64,000 nt of DNA, taken from assembly GCF_022846615.1 (NCBI RefSeq), contig NZ_AP025637.1:5357001-5421000 (forward strand), read 5' to 3'. The translations under genes were made by a program, and so were the position numbers. The first letter of the stretch is position 1. Each line of letters begins with the position of its first letter. Positions 16,351-24,735 of this stretch are shown here, one piece after another. Origin of the DNA: Roseomonas fluvialis. GTDB lineage: Bacteria > Pseudomonadota > Alphaproteobacteria > Acetobacterales > Acetobacteraceae. The notes under the pieces are model-generated. The model did no database searches. It was given only the letters and a program-made list of their open reading frames with translations, and was not told the origin of the DNA.

Positions 16351-18093
16351 ATGGCGCCGCTCGACACCACCGGCGAACCACTGGAGATCCTGCTGCCGCG
16401 CATCGAGGGCGCCGCACCGGCCGCCGCCATCGCCGCCTACAATGCCTGGCTGGCGGAGAACCCGTCCTCCCCGCAGCGCTTCGCGGCCTGGTTCAATCTT
16501 GGCGTCGTCCTCGCGCAGTCCGGCGATCGCGCCGCGGCCATGATCGCCTATCGCCAGGCGCTTTCGCTCAAGCCCGACCTGCACCAGGCGCAGGTGAACC
16601 TGGGCCTGGCATTGGAAGCGGAAGGCCGCGCCGACGAAGCGCTCGCGTTGTGGTCTGGCGCGTTGCAGCCCAACGAGGCACGCCTGCCCCTGCTCAACCA
16701 CCAGGGCCGCCTGCTGGAGACACGCAAGGACTACGCCGGCGCCGAGCGCGCGCTGCGGGCCAGCCTGCTGATCGACCCGCGGCAGCCCGATGTGGTGCAG
16801 CACTGGTCGCACCTGCGTCAGAAGGGCTGCATGTGGCCGCTCGATGGTGGCGGTATACCGGGCCTCACGCCCGATGCGCTGGCGCTGCTGGGCGGGCCGC
16901 TCGGCGCGCTCGCGCTGACCGATGACCCGGCCCTGCAGCGGCGCATCGCCACCGCCTGGATCGACCGCAAGGTGCCTGCCGCGCCGGAGCGCCTGGCCCC
17001 TGTGCAGGGCTACCGCCACGCGCGCATCCGCGTGGGCTACCTGTCGTCGGATTTCTGCCGCCACGCCATGGGCTTCCTGATCGCCGGCCTGCTCGAACGC
17101 CACGACCGCAGCCGCTTCGACATCTACGGCTACTGCTCGACCGACGAAGACCGTTCCGACCTGCGCCGCCGCATCGTCTCCGCCTTCGACCACCACGTTC
17201 CGATCGGCCACCTGTCCGACGAAGCCGCCGCGCGCCGAATCCGCGCCGACGAGATCGACGTCCTGGTGGACCTCAATGGACTTACGCGTGGCGCGCGCCT
17301 GGCTGCGCTGCGCTGGAAGCCCGCGCCGGTGCAGGCGACCTACCTCGGCTATGTCGGCCCGGTGCCGATCCCCGAACTCGACTGGATGATCTGCGACAGC
17401 GTGGTGGTGCCGGCCGACCAGGCGGATCACTACGCGCCGCGCCCGCTGCCGCTCGATGGCCTGTACCAGGCGAATGACGATAGTGCGCCACCGCCCGCGC
17501 CGGCCAGCCGCACCGATGAAGGCCTGCCCGACGACGCCTTCGTGCTCGCCTGCTTCAACAACTTCTACAAGATCACGCCGGATGTGTTCGCCGCCTGGAT
17601 GCGCATCCTGCACGGGTTGCCGAAGGCGCTGCTGTGGATGACCGATGACAACGCGACGGGCATCGCCAACCTGCGCGCCGCAGCGCAGGCCGCCGGCATC
17701 GCGCCCGATCGCATCCTGTTCGCCTCCCGCTGCGACCCGCAGCGCTATCTTGCACGGCTCGGCTGCGCCGACGTGTTCCTGGATACCTTTCCCTACAATG
17801 CCGGCACGGTGGCGTCCGATGCGCTGCGCATGGGGCTGCCGATCGTCACCCTGGCCGGGCGGTCCTTCGCGTCGCGCATGGCGGCCAGCCTGCTGACCGC
17901 GGCAGGGCTGACCGAGGGTGTCGCCACCACGCTCGACGACTACGTGGCGGCCGCGCTGCGCTACGGGCGCGATCCTGCCGCGCTGTCTGCCGCGCGCGCC
18001 GCGCTGTCCGGTGGCGCCTGGCTGCGCAGTGGCGGCAATGCGGAAGCCTTCACGCGGCGGATGGAGGCGGCGCTCAGCGCGATCCGGCTTTGA
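16351..18093 (+). CDS. TPR-containing O-GlcNAc transferase-like glycosyltransferase (GT41/SPINDLY family), second copy
   Basis: A 580-residue paralogue starting five bases after the first copy stops. TPR-like repeats occupy residues about 30-150 (FAAWFNLGVVLAQSGDRAA, HQAQVNLGLALEAEGRADEA). The catalytic part starts near 225 with RIRVGYLSSDFCRHAMGFL, where H238 is the conserved histidine. K407 in FNNFYKITPDVF matches the nucleotide-binding lysine of OGT more closely than the first copy does. The C-lobe has DVFLDTFPYNAGTVASDALR. The two copies are clearly diverged, not a recent duplication, so they may add different sugars, build a two-sugar glycan or use different acceptor contexts. The last 20 bases overlap the convergent DUF488 gene. 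Confidence 0.9.
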   Translation: MAPLDTTGEPLEILLPRIEGAAPAAAIAAYNAWLAENPSSPQRFAAWFNLGVVLAQSGDRAAAMIAYRQALSLKPDLHQAQVNLGLALEAEGRADEALALWSGALQPNEARLPLLNHQGRLLETRKDYAGAERALRASLLIDPRQPDVVQHWSHLRQKGCMWPLDGGGIPGLTPDALALLGGPLGALALTDDPALQRRIATAWIDRKVPAAPERLAPVQGYRHARIRVGYLSSDFCRHAMGFLIAGLLERHDRSRFDIYGYCSTDEDRSDLRRRIVSAFDHHVPIGHLSDEAAARRIRADEIDVLVDLNGLTRGARLAALRWKPAPVQATYLGYVGPVPIPELDWMICDSVVVPADQADHYAPRPLPLDGLYQANDDSAPPPAPASRTDEGLPDDAFVLACFNNFYKITPDVFAAWMRILHGLPKALLWMTDDNATGIANLRAAAQAAGIAPDRILFASRCDPQRYLARLGCADVFLDTFPYNAGTVASDALRMGLPIVTLAGRSFASRMAASLLTAAGLTEGVATTLDDYVAAALRYGRDPAALSAARAALSGGAWLRSGGNAEAFTRRMEAALSAIRL

Positions 18094-18526
18094 CGCCGGG
18101 CCGCAGGTGCACCACCGGCAGCCCCACCGCCTCGGCTACCAGCGTGCGGTGGCAGGTCGCGGGATCCGCTTCCAGGCACAGCACGCACACACGCTGCCGC
18201 CGCGCCAGGTCCGACAGGTTCGCCAGCGCCGCCTGCGGCTCGTCGCCGGCCAGGTGCGCGGCGAATACGCGGCGCATCACCGCGGGCTTGCCGGCGCGCA
18301 CCGCCGCGCGGCCTTCCGCGGGCGTGCCCAGCGCACGCAAGTGCAGGTAGCCGATGCCGGCCTGCTCCAGCGCGGCCGAGAGAGCGCGCTTGGCGAAGCC
18401 CGGCCGGCGGCTGTTCGCCAGCGCGCGGACATCCACCAGCGTCTCGATGCCTGCGTCGCGCAAGGCCGCGACCAGCGCGTCGGGTGTCGCACCCTCGTAG
18501 CCGATCGTGCTGATCGGCGCCGCCAT
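18074..18526 (-). CDS. DUF488 family protein
   Basis: A 150-residue member of DUF488, recognised by the opening STIGYEGATPDALVAAL, the VDVRALANSRRPGF segment and the terminal CLEADPATCHRTLVAE with the conserved C-H-R. Biochemical function is unknown. The CHR motif and the fold are sometimes taken to suggest a nucleic-acid or radical-related role, which I cannot confirm. The ATG at 18526 lies two bases after the maeB stop, so the two form an operon. Its 3' end overlaps the convergent glycosyltransferase gene by 20 bases. Confidence 0.85.
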   Translation of the reverse strand: MAAPISTIGYEGATPDALVAALRDAGIETLVDVRALANSRRPGFAKRALSAALEQAGIGYLHLRALGTPAEGRAAVRAGKPAVMRRVFAAHLAGDEPQAALANLSDLARRQRVCVLCLEADPATCHRTLVAEAVGLPVVHLRPGVKAGSR

Positions 18527-18528
18527 GC

Positions 18529-20826
18529 CTAGCGCTTCACCGCCGCATGCGCGGCGAGGCACGCGACATCCAGCATCTGGTTCACCCCCGCCTGCATCGG
18601 CACGATCTGCGCGGAATGCGTCATGCCGGTCAGCAGCGGGCCGATCACCGTCGCGCCGGTCAGTTTCGGCACCGCCTTGGTCAGGATGTGCGCCGCGTGC
18701 ATCCCAGGCATCACCAGCACATTCGCCGGCCCGGTCAGCCTGCAGAAGGGATACAGCGTGGCGCGCAGGCCGGGGTCGAGCGCCACATCGGCCGACATCT
18801 CGCCGTCGAATTCGAAATCCGCGCCTTTCTCGGACAGCAGGCGCACGGCATCGCGGATGGAACCCGGGATCGTCCCCCGCGGATCGCCGAAGGTCGAAAA
18901 GGACAGGAAGGCCACGCGCGGCTCCAGCCCCAGCCGGCGTGCCGCCGCGGCCGACCCGCGCGCGATGCCGGCCAGCGTCTCGGCATCCGGGCGTTCATGG
19001 ATGGCGGTATCCGCCACCAGCACCGTGCCCGCGCGGCGCGACACCACGATCGATACGCCGAACACCACGCGGCCGGGCACCGGGTCGATCGCCATGGAGA
19101 TGCCCTCCAGCGCCACCGAATACGATCGCGTAGACCCCGTCACGATCGCGTCCGCATCGCCCATCGCCACCATGCAGGCGCCGAAGACGTTGCGGTCCTG
19201 GTTCACCAGGCGCTGGCAGTCGCGCAGCAGGAAGCCGTCGCGCTGGCGCTTGGCATACAGGAATTCCGCGTAGCGCCGGTTGGAATCCGACAGCCGCGCG
19301 TTGTGGATCTCGATCCCCTCCGGCAGCGGGATCCCGATGGCGCTCGTGATCGCGGCGATGCGGTCCTCGCGCCCGACCAGGACCGGCGTGCCGAAGCCGG
19401 CATTGCGGTAGGCGATCGCGGCGCGGATGACCTTTTCCTCCTCGCCCTCGGCGAACACCACGCGGCGTGGATTCTGCCGCACGCTCTCGCTGATGGCTTC
19501 CATCGCGCCGGCAGTGGCATCCAGCCGCGTCGCCAGGTCCCGCGCATAGCGCTGCAGGTCCACCAGCGGGCGGCGGGCCACGCCGCTGTCGATGGCGGCC
19601 TTCGCCACGGCGGGCGACACGCGCGAGATCAGCCGCGGGTCGAAGGCGTTGGGGATGATGTATTCGGGCCCGAAGCGCAGCGCCAGGCCGGCACCCGCCC
19701 CGGCCACTTCCTCGGGCACGTCCTCGCGCGCCAGCATGGCGAGCGCTTCGGCCGCTGCGATCTTCATCGCGTCATTGATGGTGGATGCGCGCACATCGAG
19801 CGCCCCGCGGAAGATGAAGGGGAAGCCCAGCACGTTGTTGACCTGGTTGGGATAGTCCGACCGGCCGGTCGCGATGATGCAGTCCGGCCGCGCGGCACGG
19901 GCTTCATCGGGCGTGATCTCGGGATCGGGATTCGCCATGGCGAACAGGATCGGCTTCGGCGCCATGGCGCGCAGCATCTCGGGCGTCAGCGCGCCCTTCA
20001 CCGACAGCCCGAAGAACACGTCGGCCCCATCCAGCGCCTGCATCAGGGTGCGCGCGGGCGTGGATGTCGCATGCGCGGACTTCCACTGGTTCATGCCCTC
20101 TGTGCGGCCGCGGTAGATCACGCCCTTGGTGTCGCACAGGATCACGTTCTCGGGCCGCATGCCCATGGCCTTGACCAGCTCGGCGCAGGCGATGGAGGCC
20201 GCGCCGGCGCCATTGATGACCAGCCGCGTGGTCTTGATGTCGCGGCCCGTCAGATGGATGGCGTTGATCAGCCCCGCTGCTGCCACGATCGCGGTGCCAT
20301 GCTGGTCGTCATGAAAGACCGGGATGTCCATCAGTTCGCGCAGGCGCTGCTCGATCACGAAGCATTCCGGCGCCTTGATGTCCTCGAGGTTGATGCCGCC
20401 GAAGGACGGGCCGAGGTAGCGGATGGAATTGACGAAGGCGTCCACGTCCTCGGTGTCGACGCACAGGTCGATCGAATCGACATCCGCGAAGCGCTTGAAC
20501 AGCGCCGCCTTGCCTTCCATCACCGGCTTGGACGCCAGCGCACCCAGATTTCCCAGCCCCAGCACCGCCGTGCCGTTGCTGATGACGGCCACGAAATTCC
20601 CCTTCGCCGTGTAGTCATACGCGAGCTTCGGGTCGCGATGGATGTGCAGGCAGGGTTCCGCCACGCCCGGCGAATAGGCCAGCGACAGGTCGCGCGCAGT
20701 GACCAGCGGCTTGGTGAGGCGGATCTCGAGCTTGCCCGGCCGCCCTTCCGCATGCATCGCGAGCGCCTCCTCCCCGGTGACGCGGGCGGTGCGCGTGTCT
20801 TCCGCTGGTGGCTTCACGTCATCCAT
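18529..20826 (-). CDS. maeB: NADP-dependent malic enzyme, MaeB type with phosphotransacetylase-like domain
   Basis: A 765-residue protein with the two-domain MaeB layout. Residues 1-420 are malic enzyme: [12 protein letters not shown], then the [20 protein letters not shown] region, the active-site lysine in [14 protein letters not shown], and a nucleotide-binding loop [14 protein letters not shown]. Residues about 430-765 form a phosphate acetyl/butyryltransferase-like domain ([17 protein letters not shown], later MPGMHAAHI). It converts malate to pyruvate and CO2 with reduction of NADP. The C-terminal domain in this family is generally regulatory (acetyl-CoA sensing) and not a working Pta. 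It is transcribed away from the lipase-like gene at 21002, leaving a 175-bp shared promoter region. Confidence 0.95.
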   Translation of the reverse strand: MDDVKPPAEDTRTARVTGEEALAMHAEGRPGKLEIRLTKPLVTARDLSLAYSPGVAEPCLHIHRDPKLAYDYTAKGNFVAVISNGTAVLGLGNLGALASKPVMEGKAALFKRFADVDSIDLCVDTEDVDAFVNSIRYLGPSFGGINLEDIKAPECFVIEQRLRELMDIPVFHDDQHGTAIVAAAGLINAIHLTGRDIKTTRLVINGAGAASIACAELVKAMGMRPENVILCDTKGVIYRGRTEGMNQWKSAHATSTPARTLMQALDGADVFFGLSVKGALTPEMLRAMAPKPILFAMANPDPEITPDEARAARPDCIIATGRSDYPNQVNNVLGFPFIFRGALDVRASTINDAMKIAAAEALAMLAREDVPEEVAGAGAGLALRFGPEYIIPNAFDPRLISRVSPAVAKAAIDSGVARRPLVDLQRYARDLATRLDATAGAMEAISESVRQNPRRVVFAEGEEEKVIRAAIAYRNAGFGTPVLVGREDRIAAITSAIGIPLPEGIEIHNARLSDSNRRYAEFLYAKRQRDGFLLRDCQRLVNQDRNVFGACMVAMGDADAIVTGSTRSYSVALEGISMAIDPVPGRVVFGVSIVVSRRAGTVLVADTAIHERPDAETLAGIARGSAAAARRLGLEPRVAFLSFSTFGDPRGTIPGSIRDAVRLLSEKGADFEFDGEMSADVALDPGLRATLYPFCRLTGPANVLVMPGMHAAHILTKAVPKLTGATVIGPLLTGMTHSAQIVPMQAGVNQMLDVACLAAHAAVKR

Positions 20827-21001
20827 GGTCGCAGATCTTCCCCGGGGCGCAGCTGGTGCGAACGCACATCATGGCCCCGCAGCGCGCCCCTTGCGACCCC
20901 CCGGCTTCGCAGGCGCGGTAGCCGGCCGGGCGGAGGCCATGCCACGGTTCCGCTTGCCGCGCATTGAAGCGCCGGGGGATCGCGCCGGGAGGGCCTTGCG
21001 G

Positions 21002-22534
21002 ATGAAGCGTTCGGCCGGGCTCTTGGTGGCGGCCCTGGCGCTGCTGGCCGGCCCGGCCGTGGCCCAGCCCGAGCCCGCCGACCCGGCCCAGATCGCGCGC
21101 TGCAACGCCGTCTCGGCACGCGAAGCGGTGCGCGACCTGCGGCTTTCGGTCGTGCGCGCATTGCCCTATGCGCGCGACATCCTGGCGTATCATGGCGTGC
21201 GCGCCACGGTCTCGGGCGCGTCGCGCCAGGTCCGGGTCGAACTGCACCTGCGCGACGTCCGCGACCTGGCGCTGCCCAACGGCGCGCCGCCGGTCACCTA
21301 CCTGCCCGAGATCGACGGCGCCGCCATCCTGCAGGACCGCCGCTCGCGTATCCCGGCGCTGTGGCGTGTCGATGCCGCGACCGTGGTCGCCGCAGACCGC
21401 GCCTACGACATCCGCGACGACGGGCCCGACGGCGCGCCGCGCCTCGAACCGGCTGACCCCGACCCCGTATTGGCGGATTACGACGTGGTCGGCCTGCATG
21501 CCGACGCGCATAGCGGCTTCGCCGCACTGGTGCTGGAGGCGCGCGGGCGCGCGGCACGGCAACCGCACCGCATCTACGCCATCGCCGGCACGCATGTGTT
21601 CGAACGCACCGACCTGCGCGGCTGGGCCTCGGGCCTCACCATGGGGCGCGCGCAGGTGCTTTCGAACGGCGCGCTGCGCATGGTGCGCGAGGCGGTGGAC
21701 TACGCGACGCGCGGCGAGGTCTTCGTCACCGGCCAGAGCCAGGGTGGGCTCTCCGCGCAGGGCGTGGGGCACTTGGTGCAGTCGCTGCTTGATGCGCGAG
21801 GCGCGCCGCATAGCCTGGTGCACGTGGTCTCCTGGGGGGCCTCCGGCGCGCAGGAGACGCTGGTGCGGGCCATCAGTCGTGCGCGGGAAGGCGGCGGCCG
21901 CGGCTTCTCCCCGGCGATGGAACGCCACTGGGCCGCGACCGACCCGGGCCACGCCGCCGCCGCGCAGGTCTGGTCGACCATCGCCGCGCACTGGGCGCGC
22001 ATCCCGCCGGGGCAGGAGGCCGCGCACCTGGCGGCCGTCGCGACGCGCATGCGATCGGTCGGCTACTTTTTCGAGATCGACCTGTTCGCGCGCGGCGGCA
22101 CCTTCCTCGGCCAGCCCTTCGCCTTCCCCACCGCGCTGGTGTTGCCTGACGAATGCGACATGACGGTTGCCGAGCTCATCATCGGTGCCCAGGCCGGTCC
22201 TTTCGGGGTGCGGCTGGAATCGCACTTCCTGAAGGGCTATCGCCGCGCGGTCGGGCGTGGCGCCATCGCACTGGCGCGCCCCGCGCGGCCGCTGCGCTGG
22301 GAATGGTTCAGCGACCTGATGCCGACGCTCGAGGAGGCCGGCGCGGCCTGGCTCGACATCGTGCACCTGTCGAACCAAGCGACCACGCCGCGGCACTGGC
22401 AGTCCTGCACTGCCAGTGCCGAGTGGTTCACGCCCGCAAACCGCATCTGCCGCGCCGCCTGGTGGCCCGGCTGCGGTCCTCGCCCGCCGGAGGAGGAGCA
22501 CTGGTGCCTGGTGCGCCACCCGGCACCACGCTGA
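21002..22534 (+). CDS. exported lipase-like alpha/beta hydrolase
   Basis: A 510-residue protein with a clear Sec signal peptide (MKRSAG, hydrophobic run, AVA-QP cleavage site near residue 22). The nucleophile elbow is GQSQGG near residue 250, preceded by a beta strand (EVFVTG), as in class 3 lipases and related DUF2974-type hydrolases. The C-terminal 70 residues contain several Cys and Trp, which would suit disulphides in the periplasm. The start at 21002 was chosen because GGGAGG sits nine bases upstream and the signal peptide begins there; an ATG at 20939 would add a non-signal leader. The substrate is unknown (lipid or polyester). It ends immediately beside the convergent receptor gene. 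Confidence 0.75.
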   Translation: MKRSAGLLVAALALLAGPAVAQPEPADPAQIARCNAVSAREAVRDLRLSVVRALPYARDILAYHGVRATVSGASRQVRVELHLRDVRDLALPNGAPPVTYLPEIDGAAILQDRRSRIPALWRVDAATVVAADRAYDIRDDGPDGAPRLEPADPDPVLADYDVVGLHADAHSGFAALVLEARGRAARQPHRIYAIAGTHVFERTDLRGWASGLTMGRAQVLSNGALRMVREAVDYATRGEVFVTGQSQGGLSAQGVGHLVQSLLDARGAPHSLVHVVSWGASGAQETLVRAISRAREGGGRGFSPAMERHWAATDPGHAAAAQVWSTIAAHWARIPPGQEAAHLAAVATRMRSVGYFFEIDLFARGGTFLGQPFAFPTALVLPDECDMTVAELIIGAQAGPFGVRLESHFLKGYRRAVGRGAIALARPARPLRWEWFSDLMPTLEEAGAAWLDIVHLSNQATTPRHWQSCTASAEWFTPANRICRAAWWPGCGPRPPEEEHWCLVRHPAPR

Positions 22535-24109
22535 TCACCCCCGCCGCAGGTTCCACGGATAGGGCGAGGATCCTTCCAGCATGCCCGTGAGGTCGCGCCG
22601 GAACGCCGTGCGGATGCGGAACTGGCCGAGCGGCAGGAAGGCCGCGTCCTCCAGCGCATGGCGGCCCAATTCGCCGGCGAGCGCCTTCTGGCGTTCGGGA
22701 TCGGTGGAGAACAGCCAGGCTTCCGCCAATTCCTCCGCGCGCGGGCTGGACCACCAGCCGAACCAGCCCTGCAGCCCCTGGCCGCGTACCAGGAAGGACA
22801 GCGCGGGATTGGCCCAGGCGGTGGCGCCGCCGGTCGTATGCAGCATCGACCAGCCGCCACGGTCCACCGGTTCGCGGTTGTTGCGCCGTTGCACCACGGT
22901 GCCCCAGTCGCTCTCGGCCAGGTCGATGTTCATCCCGATGCGCTTCAGCCTGTCGGCCGAGACCTGGCCGAGTGGCCCGATATCCGGGAAGTCGGTTGGG
23001 TTGATGATGACGGCGCGCTGGTTGGCATAGCCGGCTTCGCGCAGGGCCGCCCGCGCGCGATCGAGGTCGCCCGGCATCATCGCCGCGCCCTCGTCGGCGT
23101 TGTAGGGCGTGCCGCGGGGCCAGAGGCTGCGGTTGATGTCCCAGTCGGTGCGCTCATCCCCGCGGGAGGCGCGCATGTAGTCCTCCTGCAGCACCGACAG
23201 GCGCACGGCGCGGCGGATCGCGACGTTGTCGAAGGGCGGGTGCAGGCAGTTCATGCGCATCACCGCGAGGCGCCCGAGCGGGTCGGTCACTTCGCGCCGC
23301 ACGTCGCGCGCGCGCGCCAGCAGCGGACCCAGGTCCGGGTGCGGGCGTTCCCACCAATCGACCTCGCCATTCTGCAGCGCGGCGGCGGCGGTCGCGGGGT
23401 CGGGCAGGATGTGCCATTCGATGCGGCGGAAATGCGCGACCTTGCCGCCCGACGTCCAGGACGGCGCCTCGCTGCGCGGCACATAGGCGTCGAACTTCTC
23501 GTACACCACGCGCGAGCCGGAATTGTATTCGGCGGCGACGAAGCGGAAGGGGCCGGAGCCGACAACCTCGGTCACCGCGCGGCCCGGATCGGTGGCCGCG
23601 ATCCGCTCGGGCATGATGAACAGCGTCGAGGAATCGGGCTTGGCCAGCGCATCGAGCAGCAGCGGGAAGGCACGCTTCAGCCGCACCTGGAAGTTGCGGT
23701 CGTCGGTGGCCGACCATTCATCCACCACCCGTGCCAGCAACTGCCCGAAGGGCTCGCGCGCGCACCAGCGCTTGATCGAGGCGATGCAGTCCGCCGAGCG
23801 CACCGGCGCGCCGTCGTGGAAGCGCAGGCCTTCGCGCAGGCGGAACCTCCAGGTCAGGCCATCGGACGACGTCTCGTGGCCTTCCACCATCTGCGGCTTG
23901 GGCGCGAGGCGCGCATCCACGCCATACAGCGTGTCGTACACGTAGTAGCCGTGGTTGCCGGTGACGGTGGCGGTGGTGAAGATCGGGTCGAGCACGCTGA
24001 GGTTGGCCTGCGGCACGAAGCGCAGCGTGGTGGCGCGGGTGTTCTGCGCGACGGCGGGGGCCGCGGTCAGCGCGGCGCCGGCGGCAAGCAGTGAGCGGCG
24101 TTGGATCAT
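22535..24109 (-). CDS. ABC transporter substrate-binding protein, family 5 (peptide/nickel type)
   Basis: A 524-residue periplasmic receptor. The N-terminus MIQRRSLLAAGAALTAAPAVAQ is a secretion signal with a twin-arginine-like RR. The family 5 signature region follows: the GNHGYYVYDTLYGVDARL segment, then LTWRFRLREGLRFHDGAPV. Members bind oligopeptides, glutathione, opines or other bulky solutes for ABC importers; no permease or ATPase gene is adjacent, so the partner is elsewhere. AAGGAGG eight bases before the ATG at 24109 is one of the best ribosome-binding sites in the window. A paralogue is encoded at 33902-35485. Confidence 0.9.
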   Translation of the reverse strand: MIQRRSLLAAGAALTAAPAVAQNTRATTLRFVPQANLSVLDPIFTTATVTGNHGYYVYDTLYGVDARLAPKPQMVEGHETSSDGLTWRFRLREGLRFHDGAPVRSADCIASIKRWCAREPFGQLLARVVDEWSATDDRNFQVRLKRAFPLLLDALAKPDSSTLFIMPERIAATDPGRAVTEVVGSGPFRFVAAEYNSGSRVVYEKFDAYVPRSEAPSWTSGGKVAHFRRIEWHILPDPATAAAALQNGEVDWWERPHPDLGPLLARARDVRREVTDPLGRLAVMRMNCLHPPFDNVAIRRAVRLSVLQEDYMRASRGDERTDWDINRSLWPRGTPYNADEGAAMMPGDLDRARAALREAGYANQRAVIINPTDFPDIGPLGQVSADRLKRIGMNIDLAESDWGTVVQRRNNREPVDRGGWSMLHTTGGATAWANPALSFLVRGQGLQGWFGWWSSPRAEELAEAWLFSTDPERQKALAGELGRHALEDAAFLPLGQFRIRTAFRRDLTGMLEGSSPYPWNLRRG

Positions 24110-24297
24110 GGGGCTTCCTCCTTGCGGCGTCTGTGGCGCCATGCCTGCAGGCTAGGATGTTTCCACGCGGCGCGTCAGGACCGTTCGTGAATGTCGGCAC
24201 CGGCCCGCTCGCCCCCCTCGTGGGGTGGCTCGGGGGCGGGAGGCGGGCCGGCGCCGCGCCGCAGGATGAGCGGTTTCGCGCCCTCCCGAACGGGCGT

Positions 24298-24693
24298 TCA
24301 GCCCTCGGCCGCCATGTCGAACGTCAGCTCCACCCGCAATCCGAAAGGGTCGGTCAGGAAGAGCTGATGCAGCGGGAAGCCGGGCAGCGGTGCCTCCGCA
24401 AAGGGAATGCTGCGCTCGGCCAGCATGGCGCGCGTGGCGGCCAGGCCGCGGGCGCGGAACGCGATGTGTTCGAAGGACACGCCGGCGGCGGGGCCTTCCG
24501 GCGGCCCCACCGTCTCGCGCGCCGCCAGGTGCAGCACCGGCCGCCCGCCGGCATAGAGCCAATGCCCCGGGAAATCGAAGGCCGGGCGCGGGCCTTCCGT
24601 CAGCCCCAGCAGGTCGCGGTAGAACGTCAGCGCCGCCGGCAGATCCTGCGGGCGGCAGCGCAGGTTTGCATGATCCAGGCCGTCCAGTTGCAT
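24298..24693 (-). CDS. VOC-family (glyoxalase-like) protein
   Basis: A 131-residue vicinal-oxygen-chelate protein with one complete pair of beta-alpha-beta-beta-beta modules. DHANLRC near the start places the first metal histidine, FEHIAFRA the second in the middle, and the ending TDPFGLRVELTF carries the family glutamate. Members include glyoxalase I, extradiol dioxygenases and resistance proteins; this one could be a fosfomycin-resistance-like or lactoylglutathione lyase-like enzyme, but the substrate cannot be told. The gene is alone on this strand between the receptor gene and mutS, transcribed away from mutS. Confidence 0.85.
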   Translation of the reverse strand: MQLDGLDHANLRCRPQDLPAALTFYRDLLGLTEGPRPAFDFPGHWLYAGGRPVLHLAARETVGPPEGPAAGVSFEHIAFRARGLAATRAMLAERSIPFAEAPLPGFPLHQLFLTDPFGLRVELTFDMAAEG

Positions 24694-24735
24694 GACACCC
24701 TCCCTTCCTGCCGTTTTCCGGTCTAGAGCCAGGAC

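Noticed and set aside
18547-20967. A + strand frame opposite maeB
   Set aside because: Composition is typical of antisense frames (RHRHHQH-like), and the minus strand is an intact MaeB.
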